DNA from: Rhodobacter sp. CZR27
Lineage (GTDB): Bacteria; Pseudomonadota; Alphaproteobacteria; Rhodobacterales; Rhodobacteraceae
Assembly (NCBI RefSeq): GCF_002407205.1
Contig: NZ_CP023549.1
Location: 475,001-539,000, forward strand
Length of the DNA: 64,000 bases
Direction of reading: 5' to 3'
The notes below the pieces were generated by a model, which was not told where the DNA came from, did no database searches, and saw nothing but the letters and a program-made list of their open reading frames with translations. Positions 18,639 to 27,352 of this stretch are shown here, in pieces; positions within the stretch are counted from its first letter, which is position 1, and every line of letters starts with the position of its first letter. The translations under genes and the position numbers were made by a program.

Positions 18639-19931
18639 TCACGCCACGGCCTTGATGGCGAGGCTGGCCAGATAGGCCTCGGGGTCGGCCGGGTCGAAGG
18701 TCTTGCCGTCGAAGAAGGTCTCGACCCCGCGGCTGTCGCCGAAGCCCGTCGTGTCGAAGCCCAGTTCGCGCGCGGCCTCGAGCCAGAGATCCGAGCGGTT
18801 CGTTCGCCCGACCAGCGCCGCGGCGTCGAGATCGCCGGGCAGATAGCCCCAGCGCTTGTTCTCGGTGATGAACCAGCTGTCGAGCGACTTCCACGGGAAG
18901 GAGGTCTCGCCCCGCTCGCCCCAGAACTTCATCGCGAGATCGGGACGGCTTTCCTGCCGGCCGTTGCCATAGTTGATCTCGCCCTTCAGGCGGCCGATGA
19001 TGTCCTTGGCCGGAACCTTGTACCACTGCCGGCCCGAGACGATCTTTGCCATCTCGTCCTTGTTGGCCGGATCCTCGCACCAGATCTGCGCCTCCATGAC
19101 CGCCATCAGGATCGCCTTCGCCGCGTTGGGATGGGCGTCGACCCAGTCCGCCCGCATCGCCAGGACCTTCTCGGGATGGCGCGCCCAGATCTCTCCGGTG
19201 GTGGTGGCGGTGAACCCGATGCCCTGGTTCACCAGCTGCTCGTTCCACGGTTCGCCCACGCAGAAGGCCTCCATGTTGCCGACCTTCATGTTGGCCACCA
19301 TCTGCGGCGGCGGCACCACGATCAGGTCCACGTCGCGGTCGGGATCGATGCCGCCCGCCGCCAGCCAGTAGCGCATCCACAGATCATGCGTGCCGCCCGG
19401 GAAGGTCATCGCCATCGGCACCTCGGCGCCGGAAGCCTTTTTCGCCGCAAGGATGGGCTTGAGCGGCGAGGAGTCCAGGCCGACGCCGAGATCGGCATGG
19501 GCGCGGGCGACCGATATGCCCTGGCACTGCTCGTTCAGGTTGAGAAGCGTGTACATCGGCAGCGGCCGGCCGTTCTGCATCACCTTGCCGGTCGAATAGA
19601 GGTGCACCTTCGGCCGCAGGATGTGTCCGCCGTCGATGCCGCCGTTGGCGCCGCCAAGCGCCATGTTGTCCCGGGTGGCGCCCCAGCTGGCCTGCTTCTC
19701 GATCGCCATTTCACTCATGCCGTGGCGGGCGAAAAATCCCTTTTCCTGCGCGATGATAAGCGGGGCGCTGTCGGTCAGGGCGATGTAGCCGAGGCGCGCG
19801 CCGGGCACCTCCGGCGCGGCGGGGGCGGCCCAGGCGCCTCCCGGCAGAAGCGACCGGGCGGCGGCGACGGTGGCGGCAAGGCCGGCGGTCTTCAGGAAGG
19901 ATCGGCGGGTGCTGGTCCTGAGGGCTGTCAT
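18639..19931 (-). CDS. nrtA: Nitrate ABC transporter substrate-binding protein
   Basis: This periplasmic nitrate receptor has 430 residues. The ATG at 19931 is preceded by AAAGGACAG. The leader contains STRRSFLKTAG, a Tat motif. Conserved NrtA blocks follow: RLGYIALTDSAPLIIAQEKG, WGATRDNMALGG and VGEPWNEQLVNQGIGF. The frame extends 15 codons upstream across the terminator of the leader and is unlikely to be used. Expression should depend on the NasT leader at 19961-20070. Confidence 0.93.
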   Translation of the reverse strand: MTALRTSTRRSFLKTAGLAATVAAARSLLPGGAWAAPAAPEVPGARLGYIALTDSAPLIIAQEKGFFARHGMSEMAIEKQASWGATRDNMALGGANGGIDGGHILRPKVHLYSTGKVMQNGRPLPMYTLLNLNEQCQGISVARAHADLGVGLDSSPLKPILAAKKASGAEVPMAMTFPGGTHDLWMRYWLAAGGIDPDRDVDLIVVPPPQMVANMKVGNMEAFCVGEPWNEQLVNQGIGFTATTTGEIWARHPEKVLAMRADWVDAHPNAAKAILMAVMEAQIWCEDPANKDEMAKIVSGRQWYKVPAKDIIGRLKGEINYGNGRQESRPDLAMKFWGERGETSFPWKSLDSWFITENKRWGYLPGDLDAAALVGRTNRSDLWLEAARELGFDTTGFGDSRGVETFFDGKTFDPADPEAYLASLAIKAVA

Positions 19932-19960
19932 CGGGCTGTCCTTTCGGAACTTGCGGAACG

Positions 19961-20008
19961 AAAAAAGCCACCGCATGCGCAGCCCGAAGGGGCACGCGAG
20001 CTGGTGGC
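19961..20008 (-). terminator. Intrinsic terminator in the nrtA leader
   Basis: On the minus strand GCCACC (20008-20003) pairs with GGTGGC (19972-19967), GCGTGC pairs with GCATGC inside it, and six T follow (19966-19961). It stands before the first structural gene, so it is an attenuator rather than an end-of-gene terminator. Confidence 0.88.
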
Positions 20009-20070
20009 GTCATTGCCTGTGGGAGACCCGCGTCCTTGCGGGAGGGGAAGGAGGATGCGCCGTTGCACCC
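19961..20070 (-). ncRNA. ANTAR-type antitermination leader of the nitrate operon (NasT target)
   Basis: Read on the minus strand, two small hairpins stand in tandem. P1 (20070-20053) has a 6-bp stem GGGTGC/GCATCC and hexaloop AACGGC. P2 (20042-20027) has a 5-bp stem CCCGC/GCGGG and hexaloop AAGGAC. Both loops have A at position 1 and G at position 4, the signature of RNAs bound by ANTAR regulators. A strong intrinsic terminator (20008-19961) follows, then nrtA 30 bases on. With nasS-nasT immediately upstream, this is very likely where free NasT prevents termination when nitrate has drawn NasS away. Confidence 0.88.
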
Positions 20071-20179
20071 GCCTTTTGAGGAAGACTGCCGGTCTCTTTT
20101 GCTCGGGTCAAGCGTCGCGGGGCCCTTTTGCAGGTGCAGCGCGACTTTGCCGAGCGGCGCGCCATCCGTGCCGTAAAAC

Positions 20180-21358
20180 TCAGCGGCGTGCGAACGGCGG
20201 CTCGAAGATGTGGCCGTCGAAGAAGGCGTCGGGGCGCAGAATCATCCGGCCCTTCTCCGAGGCGACCGCGTGGGCATGCCGCATCGACCCCTCGACCTTG
20301 GCCGAGGCTCCCGGCAGGTCCGCGCCCGCGGGGCGCAGCATCTGCCGGTAGATGTCCGAGCGGAAGCAGCCCATCGCCCGCTCCATCGCCGGGGCCACCT
20401 CGAGGCCGTGGCGCCGCGCGATCCGGCCGGCGAAGAAGGCGGCGAGGCTCTTCCACGGGAAGGTGGCTGCGCCGTCATGGAAGGCGATGAAGTCGCGCAG
20501 CTGGCGCATCTCGCCCGCGGGGGACACCAGAAGCCGGCCGGTCAGGCCGCGCTCGGCCAGTTCCGAAGGCAGGTTGAGATAATCCGCGCGTGAGACGATC
20601 TCGGCCGCGGTGCCGCGGTTCTCGGGCCGGTCGAGCCAGCGGCCCGCCCGCCAGATCGCCCGCATCAGCCGGCCGGTGTCGTCGCCGCGCGTCTCGATGA
20701 AGTCCCGCCGCAGGACAAGGCCCTTCTCGGGCGGCGAGGCCCAGATTGCCTTGCCGGGCAGCAGCAGCGCCGCCACAGAAGTCTCCACCGCGAAGGAGGC
20801 CCATGGCTCGCCGACGCAGAAGGCATCCACCTCGCCGCGCGCAACCGCCCCGGCCATCATCGGCGGCGGCACGGTCACCACCTCGACGCCCGCGCGGTCG
20901 AAGCCCGAGGCGCCGAGCCAGTGCCAGACCAGCTCCGCCTGGGTCGAGAAAGGGAACGGGACGCCGACCCGAAGCCGCCCGCCGGAACTTCGGTGCAGCG
21001 CCGAGCCCGCCGCGACCGGATCGGCGAAGTCGAAGGAATGCCCCGCGGCACGCATTGTCCCGGCCAGGTCGCTGCTGACGGCGATCACCTGTCCGCCCTG
21101 CGACAGCACCATCACCAGATCGACATCGGGCAGCGCCGGACCCAGCCCCAGCGACTGCGCGATCGGCATCGGCACCAGCATGTGCGCCGCATCGATCACG
21201 CCGGCCCCCAGGAGGTCGCGGCTCTGCGCCCAGCTCGCCAGCCGCAGCAGGCGCAGGTCCAGCCCCTCCTCGGCGGCGAATCCCAGTTCATGCGCCACGA
21301 TCAGCGGTGCGGCATCGGTCAGAGGCAGGTATCCCAGCGTCAGGACTTGCGCCGTCAT
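20180..21358 (-). CDS. nasS: NasS-like nitrate/nitrite sensor
   Basis: This 392-residue NrtA-fold protein has no signal peptide, so it should be cytoplasmic. In NasST systems it holds the ANTAR protein NasT until nitrate or nitrite binds. It shares with NrtA the opening LTLGYLPLTDAAPLIVAHEL and the VGEPWASFAVETSVAAL block. The ATG overlaps the nasT stop (ATGA), which supports stoichiometric synthesis of the pair. Structural genes of the pathway follow immediately. Confidence 0.9.
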   Translation of the reverse strand: MTAQVLTLGYLPLTDAAPLIVAHELGFAAEEGLDLRLLRLASWAQSRDLLGAGVIDAAHMLVPMPIAQSLGLGPALPDVDLVMVLSQGGQVIAVSSDLAGTMRAAGHSFDFADPVAAGSALHRSSGGRLRVGVPFPFSTQAELVWHWLGASGFDRAGVEVVTVPPPMMAGAVARGEVDAFCVGEPWASFAVETSVAALLLPGKAIWASPPEKGLVLRRDFIETRGDDTGRLMRAIWRAGRWLDRPENRGTAAEIVSRADYLNLPSELAERGLTGRLLVSPAGEMRQLRDFIAFHDGAATFPWKSLAAFFAGRIARRHGLEVAPAMERAMGCFRSDIYRQMLRPAGADLPGASAKVEGSMRHAHAVASEKGRMILRPDAFFDGHIFEPPFARR

Positions 21359-21939
21359 GTCAGAAGCCCCGCCGCCATCACCAGCTGCTGGGCGATGTCG
21401 GCCACGCGGCGGCCCTGATCCATCGCCGTCTTGCGCAGCAGCGCATAGGCAGCCTCTTCGTCGATGCCGCGTGCCTTCATCAGGATCGCCTTGGCGCGGT
21501 CGATGATCTTGCGCTCTTCCAGCGCGGCTCGTGTGGCCGCCAGTTCCGCCCGCATGCGCTGGAACATGTGGAAGCGGGCGATGGCGGCATCGAGGATCGG
21601 CTTGATGCGGTCGGTGCGCAGCCCGTCCACCACATAGGCCGAGACGCCGGCCTCGATGGCGGCGCGGGTCAGCTGCTCGTCCGAGCGGTCGACGAACATC
21701 GCCACCGGCCGCTCCATCGGGCCCGAGGCCAGCGCGAGTTCCTCGAGGATGTCGCGCGAGGGATTGGCGATGTCGATCAGCACGATGTCCGGCCGGCGGT
21801 CGGTGATGTGGCGGGCTAGCCCCGCCTCTTCCGAAACGATCTGGATCTCGTGATCCCCGGCCTCGCGCAGGCCGTCGACGATCCGCAGGGCGCGCTCCCT
21901 GTCGCGCTCGACGACCACGATCGAAAGACGCTTCTCCAT
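21355..21939 (-). CDS. nasT: NasT-like ANTAR-domain antiterminator
   Basis: This 194-residue regulator has a receiver-like N-terminal domain (IVVVERDRERALRIVDGL, with VLIDIANPSRD around the usual phosphate-acceptor region) and a C-terminal ANTAR domain of three helices (LEERKIIDRAKAILMKARG, DEEAAYALLRKTAMDQ). ANTAR proteins bind twin hexaloop RNA hairpins; such a target is visible at 20027-20070. The ATG at 21939 was preferred over an upstream start because the family begins at this point. Confidence 0.92.
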   Translation of the reverse strand: MEKRLSIVVVERDRERALRIVDGLREAGDHEIQIVSEEAGLARHITDRRPDIVLIDIANPSRDILEELALASGPMERPVAMFVDRSDEQLTRAAIEAGVSAYVVDGLRTDRIKPILDAAIARFHMFQRMRAELAATRAALEERKIIDRAKAILMKARGIDEEAAYALLRKTAMDQGRRVADIAQQLVMAAGLLT

Positions 21940-22198
21940 GCGGGTTCCTGTGCGTGCGGCCTTGCCTCGTGCTTTCATGGATCGCGCGGTCAGATGAGCG
22001 CGGATGAGGCCGGCGCGCCCTTTCCGGACGGTGCCCCTGCGCTGATGCCGCGTTCGTGGGCGCTATTTTTCGGTTTGCCCATGGATCGGGCAGATCGCGA
22101 GCGCCGCGTCCGGATGCCGCAGTTGTTGCGGGGGCGCAACGTTCCGCGCCGCGGCCTGCGCAAGGATGGCCGCAGGCTCAGAACCTCGGGAATGTCTC

Positions 22199-22783
22199 AT
22201 GGCCGCATCAGCGAACACCTGTCCGGCGACGGCCGCCGCTCCGGCGCCGGTTGGCCCGCCGCTTCCCGGCGATCTGATGATGTGGATCCTGATCGTGTCG
22301 GAACTGCTGGTCTTCGGGGCCGGTCTGGCTGCTCTGCTCGCCGTGCGTCTGAACGATCCGGCGGGCTTTGCCGGGGCGCAGGACATGCTCCATCGTGGCG
22401 CGGCGGGGGTCAACACGCTGGTCCTCGTCACCTCCGGCCTCTTTGCCGCCCGCGCTGTCAGTGCGGCCGAGGCCGGCCGGACGGCGGCAACGCGCCTCTG
22501 GCTGCTGGCCGCGGCCGCGCTCGGCCTCGTCTTCCTTGCCGTCAAGGGCAGCGAGTTCGGCGCGCTGGCACAGCTCGGCATCGGCACCGAGAGCCATCCG
22601 TTCTTCATGTTCTACTACCTGCTGACCGGCTTTCATGCGGCGCATGTCGCTGGCGGGGTCATCCTTTTCGCGGTGGTCGGCTGGCGCTGCTGGCCGGCCG
22701 GTGTCGAGATGGCGGCCGCCTTCTGGCACATGGTGGACCTGGTCTGGGTGCTGATCCTGCCCGTTGTCTATCTGCTGAGGTGA
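22199..22783 (+). CDS. norE: NorE-like cytochrome c oxidase subunit III family protein
   Basis: This membrane protein of about 194 residues has five helices and the subunit-III pattern (LPGDLMMWILIVSELLVFG, ESHPFFMFYYLLTGFHAAHV, AAFWHMVDLVWVLILPVVY). It lacks the two extra N-terminal helices of oxidase subunit III, as in NorE of nitric oxide reductase clusters. NorE and NorF help full NO reductase activity but are not catalytic. The frame could start at 22166; 22199 agrees better with family length. norF follows after four bases. No norCB is in the window. Confidence 0.8.
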   Translation: MAASANTCPATAAAPAPVGPPLPGDLMMWILIVSELLVFGAGLAALLAVRLNDPAGFAGAQDMLHRGAAGVNTLVLVTSGLFAARAVSAAEAGRTAATRLWLLAAAALGLVFLAVKGSEFGALAQLGIGTESHPFFMFYYLLTGFHAAHVAGGVILFAVVGWRCWPAGVEMAAAFWHMVDLVWVLILPVVYLLR

Positions 22784-22787
22784 CCCG

Positions 22788-23063
22788 ATGCCCGACCGGC
22801 TGTTCCGTGCCTGGCTTCTGCTTCTGCTGCTGTCCGCGGCCTCGACCGCCTTCGCCGAACTGGCGGGGGCCGGGCTTCTGGACCCGCGCGGCCTTGCCTG
22901 GGGCGGCGCGCTTCTGCTGGGCGTCACATGGCTGAAGTCGCGCACGATCCTCGGGGCCTATCTCCGCCTCGACCAGACCCCCGCCGCCCGGAGGGTGTTC
23001 TCCGGCGTCCTGTTCCTCTATCTCGTCCTGCTGGCCGGCCTGTTCCTCGCCCCCTTGGCATGA
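22788..23063 (+). CDS. norF: NorF-like subunit IV family membrane protein
   Basis: This 91-residue protein has three hydrophobic segments, including LKSRTILGAYLRLDQTP between helices two and three, the hallmark of the prokaryotic cytochrome c oxidase subunit IV/NorF family. The ATG at 22788 comes four bases after the norE stop, so it is co-transcribed. Its role is assembly or stability of nitric oxide reductase, known from the family, not shown here. Confidence 0.78.
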   Translation: MPDRLFRAWLLLLLLSAASTAFAELAGAGLLDPRGLAWGGALLLGVTWLKSRTILGAYLRLDQTPAARRVFSGVLFLYLVLLAGLFLAPLA

Positions 23064-23232
23064 GGGCAACCGGGCGTTGGCGCGGGGATTTGGTCTGCGC
23101 CAGAAGCCCGCGCGGGGGCCGGGGTCCTGACCATGGTCGTCAACCCGGATGATCCGCCGGCCGTGGCAGGCGAGCCCAGGGCAACGATCGTCGGGCGGCC
23201 TTCGCCCTGCCCCACCCTGGCGCGCGCCAATC

Positions 23233-23835
23233 TCAGCGCGGGTCGGGGCGCGGCGGCGGCGGGCGAAGCGCGCCCTGCGGCAGCGAGCGGCTCCGGACGC
23301 CGGCGGCGAAGGCCACCGCGTCGGCCTCGACCGTCTCGTGATCGGTGACATAGCGGCGGCTGAACTCCATCAGGCTCCATTCGCGATACTGCGCGACATG
23401 GCGCAGCTCATGCGCCCAGAGCGTGGCATTGGCCAGCGCGTCACCCTCGTCGGCAAAGACCACCACATCCACCAGCGTGATCGCCGAGGCGCCGCCGTGA
23501 AGGATGGCGTTGCGCTGCAGCGACAGCTCGCTGCCGCCGCCGACCCGCCAGCGCACCGCCTCCAGATCGACCTGCGGAACCATGCCTTCCAATTGCGCGC
23601 GGATCGCGCCGGGAATTTCGGCCACCCCCTCGGCTATGGCCTGCCGGCGCGCGTCATCGATCGAGGCCGCAAGAAGTGTCACGGCCTGCTCGGTCCCCGC
23701 AAGCGCGAGGGCACGGGCGAGGGAATCAGCCGCCTCCCCGGTGCCGGAGAGCGATCCGCCACCCTGCGCCACCGCGCCCGGCGGAGTCAGGTTCATCAGC
23801 AACAGGAGGATCAGGCAGCGTCCTGTCCTGCGCAT
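23233..23835 (-). CDS. Secreted zincin-like protein (DUF4157-type HExxH)
   Basis: This is a 200-residue protein with a signal peptide ([18 protein letters not shown]). Near residue 140 the motif [14 protein letters not shown] gives HELRH, and [11 protein letters not shown] follows at the distance of a third zinc ligand, as in DUF4157 proteins. It could be a small periplasmic metallopeptidase; catalytic activity is unproven. The ATG at 23835 was chosen because it gives the signal peptide; the frame is open further upstream without one. It is divergent from the acetate transporter genes. Confidence 0.65.
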   Translation of the reverse strand: MRRTGRCLILLLLMNLTPPGAVAQGGGSLSGTGEAADSLARALALAGTEQAVTLLAASIDDARRQAIAEGVAEIPGAIRAQLEGMVPQVDLEAVRWRVGGGSELSLQRNAILHGGASAITLVDVVVFADEGDALANATLWAHELRHVAQYREWSLMEFSRRYVTDHETVEADAVAFAAGVRSRSLPQGALRPPPPRPDPR

Positions 23836-23989
23836 GGCCGCGGCTCCGACGAGGTGTCCCGGTCCTTCAGGCCCGGTCAAAGCACTGTTTCCGCTGCGGT
23901 GCCGGCTGTCAACCTGCGGCTCCGCCTCGGAAAGCGGCAAACCGCCGGCGCCCTCCGCCGCATTGTGCCGCACCTGCGAAGTCGAATGC

Positions 23990-24026
23990 TGCGCGAGCAA
24001 AAGTTTCGCTATGAATTGCTCTCGCA
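23990..24026. promoter_or_regulatory. Long inverted repeat upstream of the DUF485-actP operon
   Basis: TGCGCGAGCAA (23990-24000) and TTGCTCTCGCA (24016-24026) pair in 10 of 11 positions across 15 bases. They lie 38 bases before the ATG of the transporter operon. This could be the operator of an acetate or acyl-CoA responsive regulator; the identity is unknown. Confidence 0.45.
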
Positions 24027-24064
24027 AACGAATATTTCGCACGCCGTGTACCGAGGAGGAGATC

Positions 24065-24373
24065 ATGGTTCCCATACACGAAAAGATCCTCGCCGACCCA
24101 CGCTTCCAGCAGCTGGTCGCGCGCCGCAACCGCTTCGCCATCACGCTCTCGATCATCGTGCTGGCGGTCTATGTCAGCTTCGTCGCCATCGCGGTTTTCA
24201 ACCCGCCCCTGTTCTCGATGCGCTTGTTCGGCACCTCGGCGTGGTGCGTAGGGCTCGTCGGCGGCTTCTGCATCCAGGCCTTCGCCTTCGTCATGACCGG
24301 GATCTACACCGCCCGCGCCAACGGGCAGTTCGACCGGCTTGCCCGCGAAGCCATCCGGGGAGCCGCCATATGA
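24065..24373 (+). CDS. DUF485 membrane protein, partner of ActP
   Basis: This 102-residue protein has two membrane helices (about residues 25-47 and 58-82). DUF485 (YjcH-like) proteins are regularly encoded just before actP and assumed to assist the symporter. The ATG at 24065 has a clear GAGGAGGAG box. The last codon overlaps the actP start (ATGA). Confidence 0.85.
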   Translation: MVPIHEKILADPRFQQLVARRNRFAITLSIIVLAVYVSFVAIAVFNPPLFSMRLFGTSAWCVGLVGGFCIQAFAFVMTGIYTARANGQFDRLAREAIRGAAI

Positions 24374-26034
24374 TCCGTGTCTTCTTCCTGTCGGCCGCTG
24401 CGCTCGTGGCCATCGCCGGTTCCGGCCTTGCCGCCGGCGGCGCCATCGAGGGCGAGGTCGCCAAGCGCTCCGTGAACGTCATCGCCATCGGCATGTTCCT
24501 GTTCTTCGTGGCAGCCACGCTGCTGCTGACGGCATGGGCCGCGCGGCGCACCAAGTCGGCCTCGGACTTCTACACCGCGGGCGGTGGCATCACGGGCTTC
24601 CAGAACGGCCTCGCCATCGCCGGTGACTACATGTCGGCAGCGGCCTTCCTCGGCGTGTCGGGCATGGTGTTCGGCAAGGGCGTGGACGGCGTCTTCTACA
24701 CGGTAGGCTGGACGGTCGGCTGGCCGCTCATCCTGTTCATGATCGCGGAACGCCTTCGCAACCTCGGCCGCTACACCTTCGCCGACGTGGCATCCTTCCG
24801 GCTCGAGCAGACGAAGATCCGCACGCTCTCGGCCTTTGGCGCGCTCACCGTGGTGATCTTCTACCTGATCGCGCAGATGGTGGGCGCGGGCAAGCTGATC
24901 CAGCTGCTGTTCGGGCTGGACTACACCTATGCCGTGGTGCTCGTGGGCGTGCTGATGATGCTCTACGTGACCTTCGGGGGCATGCTGGCCACGACCTGGG
25001 TCCAGATCGTCAAGGCGGTGCTGCTGCTCGGCGGCTGCACGATCCTCGTCTTCCTCGGCCTCAAGCAGTTCGGCTTCTCGCCCGAGGCGATGATGCAGGC
25101 CGCGCTCGACAACCACGCGGCGCATGATGCGATCCTGGCGCCGTCCAGCTCGATCTCGGACCCGATCACCGCGGTCTCGCTCGCGCTGGCGCTGATGTGC
25201 GGCCCGGCGGGCCTGCCCCACATCCTGATGCGGTTCTTCACCGTGCCGGATGCGAAGGAGGCGCGGAAGTCGGTGTTCTACGCCACAGGCTTCATCGGCT
25301 ACTTCTTCGTGCTCGCGGTGACGATCGGCTTCCTCGCCATCACGCTGGTCGGCACCAACCCGGCCTACCTCGATGCCGAGGGCGCGCTGGTGGGCGGCGG
25401 CAACATGGCGGCGATCCACCTGTCGGGCGAAGTCGGTGGCGACGTGTTCCTGGGCTTCATCTCGGCAGTGGCCTTCGCGACCATCCTCGCGGTGGTGTCG
25501 GGCCTGGCCCTTTCGGGCGCCTCTGCGGTCAGCCATGACCTCTATGCCCGGGTGATCAAGAAGGGCGCGGCCTCGGACAAGACAGAGATGCGGGTGTCGC
25601 GGCTAGCGACGCTGGTGCTGGGTGTGCTCGCCATCGCGCTGGGTCTGGTGTTCGAGAACCAGAACATCGCCTTCATGGTGAGCCTCGCCTTCGGCCTTGC
25701 GGCTTCGGTGAACTTCCCGGTGCTGTTCCTGTCAATCTTCTGGAAGGGCACGACCACCCGCGGCGCCTTCGTCGGCGGGCTCATGGGCCTCGTCTCGGCG
25801 GTGGCCTGCGTGGTGCTGGGGCCGACGGTCTGGGTCAAGGTGCTGGGCTTCGAGACGGCGATCTTCCCCTACGAGCAGTATGCGCTGTTCTCGATGGTCG
25901 CAGCCTTCTCGGGGATCTGGTTCTTCTCGATCACCGACCGCTCCGACCGGGCCCGGATCGACCGCGCGGGCTTCCCGGCGCAGTTCGTCCGGTCCGAGAC
26001 CGGCCTCGGTGCGGCGGGAGCCCTCGCGCACTGA
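24370..26034 (+). CDS. actP: Acetate/glycolate:cation symporter
   Basis: This 554-residue sodium:solute symporter (SSS) family protein has a cleavable-looking N-terminus and about 13 helices. Family marks are [54 protein letters not shown] and [14 protein letters not shown], all characteristic of ActP. It imports short-chain carboxylates such as acetate. It is co-translated with the DUF485 gene, and a strong hairpin terminator follows. Confidence 0.92.
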   Translation: MIRVFFLSAAALVAIAGSGLAAGGAIEGEVAKRSVNVIAIGMFLFFVAATLLLTAWAARRTKSASDFYTAGGGITGFQNGLAIAGDYMSAAAFLGVSGMVFGKGVDGVFYTVGWTVGWPLILFMIAERLRNLGRYTFADVASFRLEQTKIRTLSAFGALTVVIFYLIAQMVGAGKLIQLLFGLDYTYAVVLVGVLMMLYVTFGGMLATTWVQIVKAVLLLGGCTILVFLGLKQFGFSPEAMMQAALDNHAAHDAILAPSSSISDPITAVSLALALMCGPAGLPHILMRFFTVPDAKEARKSVFYATGFIGYFFVLAVTIGFLAITLVGTNPAYLDAEGALVGGGNMAAIHLSGEVGGDVFLGFISAVAFATILAVVSGLALSGASAVSHDLYARVIKKGAASDKTEMRVSRLATLVLGVLAIALGLVFENQNIAFMVSLAFGLAASVNFPVLFLSIFWKGTTTRGAFVGGLMGLVSAVACVVLGPTVWVKVLGFETAIFPYEQYALFSMVAAFSGIWFFSITDRSDRARIDRAGFPAQFVRSETGLGAAGALAH

Positions 26035-26052
26035 GCCGTCGGGCAAGGGAAA

Positions 26053-26087
26053 GGGGCGCGGCCGGGAAACCGGCCGCGCCCCCTTTT
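26053..26087 (+). terminator. Strong bidirectional terminator between actP and the DUF2076 gene
   Basis: A perfect 13-bp stem GGGGCGCGGCCGG/CCGGCCGCGCCCC (26053-26065 with 26070-26082) closes on a GAAA tetraloop and is followed by CTTTTC. On the other strand A-rich sequence flanks it too, so it can serve both convergent genes. Confidence 0.9.
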
Positions 26088-26099
26088 CATGTCAGGCGA

Positions 26100-26588
26100 T
26101 CAGAATTCGCTGTCGTCGAAGCCGCCTTCGTCGAAGCCCGGATCCTCCTCGACCTCGCCCGCTTCGGCCTCGCCCGCGAACATCCCGGCAATGGCATTGC
26201 CGAGCAGCACGCCGCCCGCCACGCCCATCGCGGTCTGCGCGGCGCCGGAAAGGAAACCGCCGCCACCGCCGGACATCGGCGCCTGCCCGTAGGCGGGCCG
26301 GCGCGGCGGCGGCACGGCGGGGCCGCCGAACAGCCGGCCAAGGAAACCACCCTGCTGGCCGCCCTGACGCAGCTGATCCTCGAGCTGCTCGATCCGGGTC
26401 TGCGCCTGCTCCAGCGCCTGTTCCTGCACGACGATGGTCTGGGCCATGAAATAGGGGGCGCCGGGCTGCGCGCCGAGACGCTGCGCGATGAAGGCATCCG
26501 CCTCGGGATCGCGGGCGGGCGCCTGCCGCTCCACCTCGGAAAGCTTCCGGAACAGCCCTTCGATGGCCTGACGGTCGTTATGGTCCAT
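26100..26588 (-). CDS. DUF2076 domain protein
   Basis: This 162-residue protein has an N-terminal helical part (MDHNDRQAIEGLFRKLSEVE), a coiled-coil-like stretch (VQEQALEQAQTRIEQLEDQL), a Gly/Pro-rich linker, a glycine-zipper-like hydrophobic segment (AMGVAGGVLLGNAIAGMFAG) and an acidic tail. This layout is that of DUF2076 (COG3416) proteins, whose function is unknown. It ends 13 bases from the bidirectional terminator. Confidence 0.75.
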   Translation of the reverse strand: MDHNDRQAIEGLFRKLSEVERQAPARDPEADAFIAQRLGAQPGAPYFMAQTIVVQEQALEQAQTRIEQLEDQLRQGGQQGGFLGRLFGGPAVPPPRRPAYGQAPMSGGGGGFLSGAAQTAMGVAGGVLLGNAIAGMFAGEAEAGEVEEDPGFDEGGFDDSEF

Positions 26589-26614
26589 GTTGTCCTCTTT
26601 TACTGTTTATGCGG

Positions 26615-27325
26615 TCACTCACGCTCGCCCGTCAGGGAAAGCAGGAGCTGGAAGATGTTGATGAAGTTCAGGTAGAGCGACAGCGCCCCCATCACCGCAA
26701 GCTTCTGCGACGTCTCCGAGTCGTGATGCTCGGCATATTGCAGCTTGATGGCCTGCGTGTCCCAGGCCGTGAGGCCCACGAACACCAGGATGCCGATGAT
26801 CGAGATGGCGAACTGAAGCGCGGACGAGCCGAGGAACAGGTTGATGACGCTGGCGATGATGACGCCGATCAGGCCCATCATCAGGAAGCTGCCGAACTGG
26901 CTCAGGTCGCGCTTGGTCGTGTAGCCGTAAAGGCTCATGCCGGCAAACATGGCGGCCGCGCCGAAGAAGGCCCGGGCGATCGAGGTGCCGGTGAAGACGA
27001 GGAAGACCGAGGCGAGCGACAGCCCCATCACGGCGCAGAAAGCCCAGAACAGCGCCTGCGCCGTCGCGGCCGAGATGGCCTCGATCCGGAACGACAGGAA
27101 CAGCACGAAGCCGAGCGGCGCCAGCATCACCAGCCATTTCAGCGGTGTCGAGAAGATGGGCACGTAAAGCGCGGGCGTGGCCGCGACCAGAACGGCGACA
27201 AGGCCGGTCAGCGCGAGGCCCGCGCCCATGTAGTTGTAGATGCGCAGCATGTGCGCGCGCAGGCCGTTGTCGATGACGGCGGCGGGCGCGAAGCCGGCGC
27301 TGCGGCTGCGGGGAGGCAGGGTCAT
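26615..27325 (-). CDS. Bax inhibitor-1/YccA family membrane protein
   Basis: This 236-residue protein has seven membrane segments and the BI-1 pattern (ARAFFGAAAMFAGMSLYGYTT, FVGLTAWDTQAIK, ALSLYLNFINIFQLLLSL). Bacterial homologues include YbhL/YccA; YccA modulates FtsH. It is separated from the DUF2076 gene by only 26 bases and probably shares its transcript. Confidence 0.88.
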   Translation of the reverse strand: MTLPPRSRSAGFAPAAVIDNGLRAHMLRIYNYMGAGLALTGLVAVLVAATPALYVPIFSTPLKWLVMLAPLGFVLFLSFRIEAISAATAQALFWAFCAVMGLSLASVFLVFTGTSIARAFFGAAAMFAGMSLYGYTTKRDLSQFGSFLMMGLIGVIIASVINLFLGSSALQFAISIIGILVFVGLTAWDTQAIKLQYAEHHDSETSQKLAVMGALSLYLNFINIFQLLLSLTGERE

Positions 27326-27352
27326 GGTTCGGATCTCCGTCAGGATGAAGGA

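Noticed and set aside
20155..20180. GG-N10-GC pattern upstream of the nrtA leader, as in sigma54 promoters
   Set aside because: The -12 half is GCGC instead of TTGC, and Rhodobacter NtrC is known to act with the housekeeping polymerase, so I do not call a promoter.
22076..22092. TGCCC-N7-GGGCA inverted repeat upstream of norE
   Set aside because: It does not match the NnrR/FNR half-sites expected for nor genes, and 5-bp GC arms are common by chance at this base composition.
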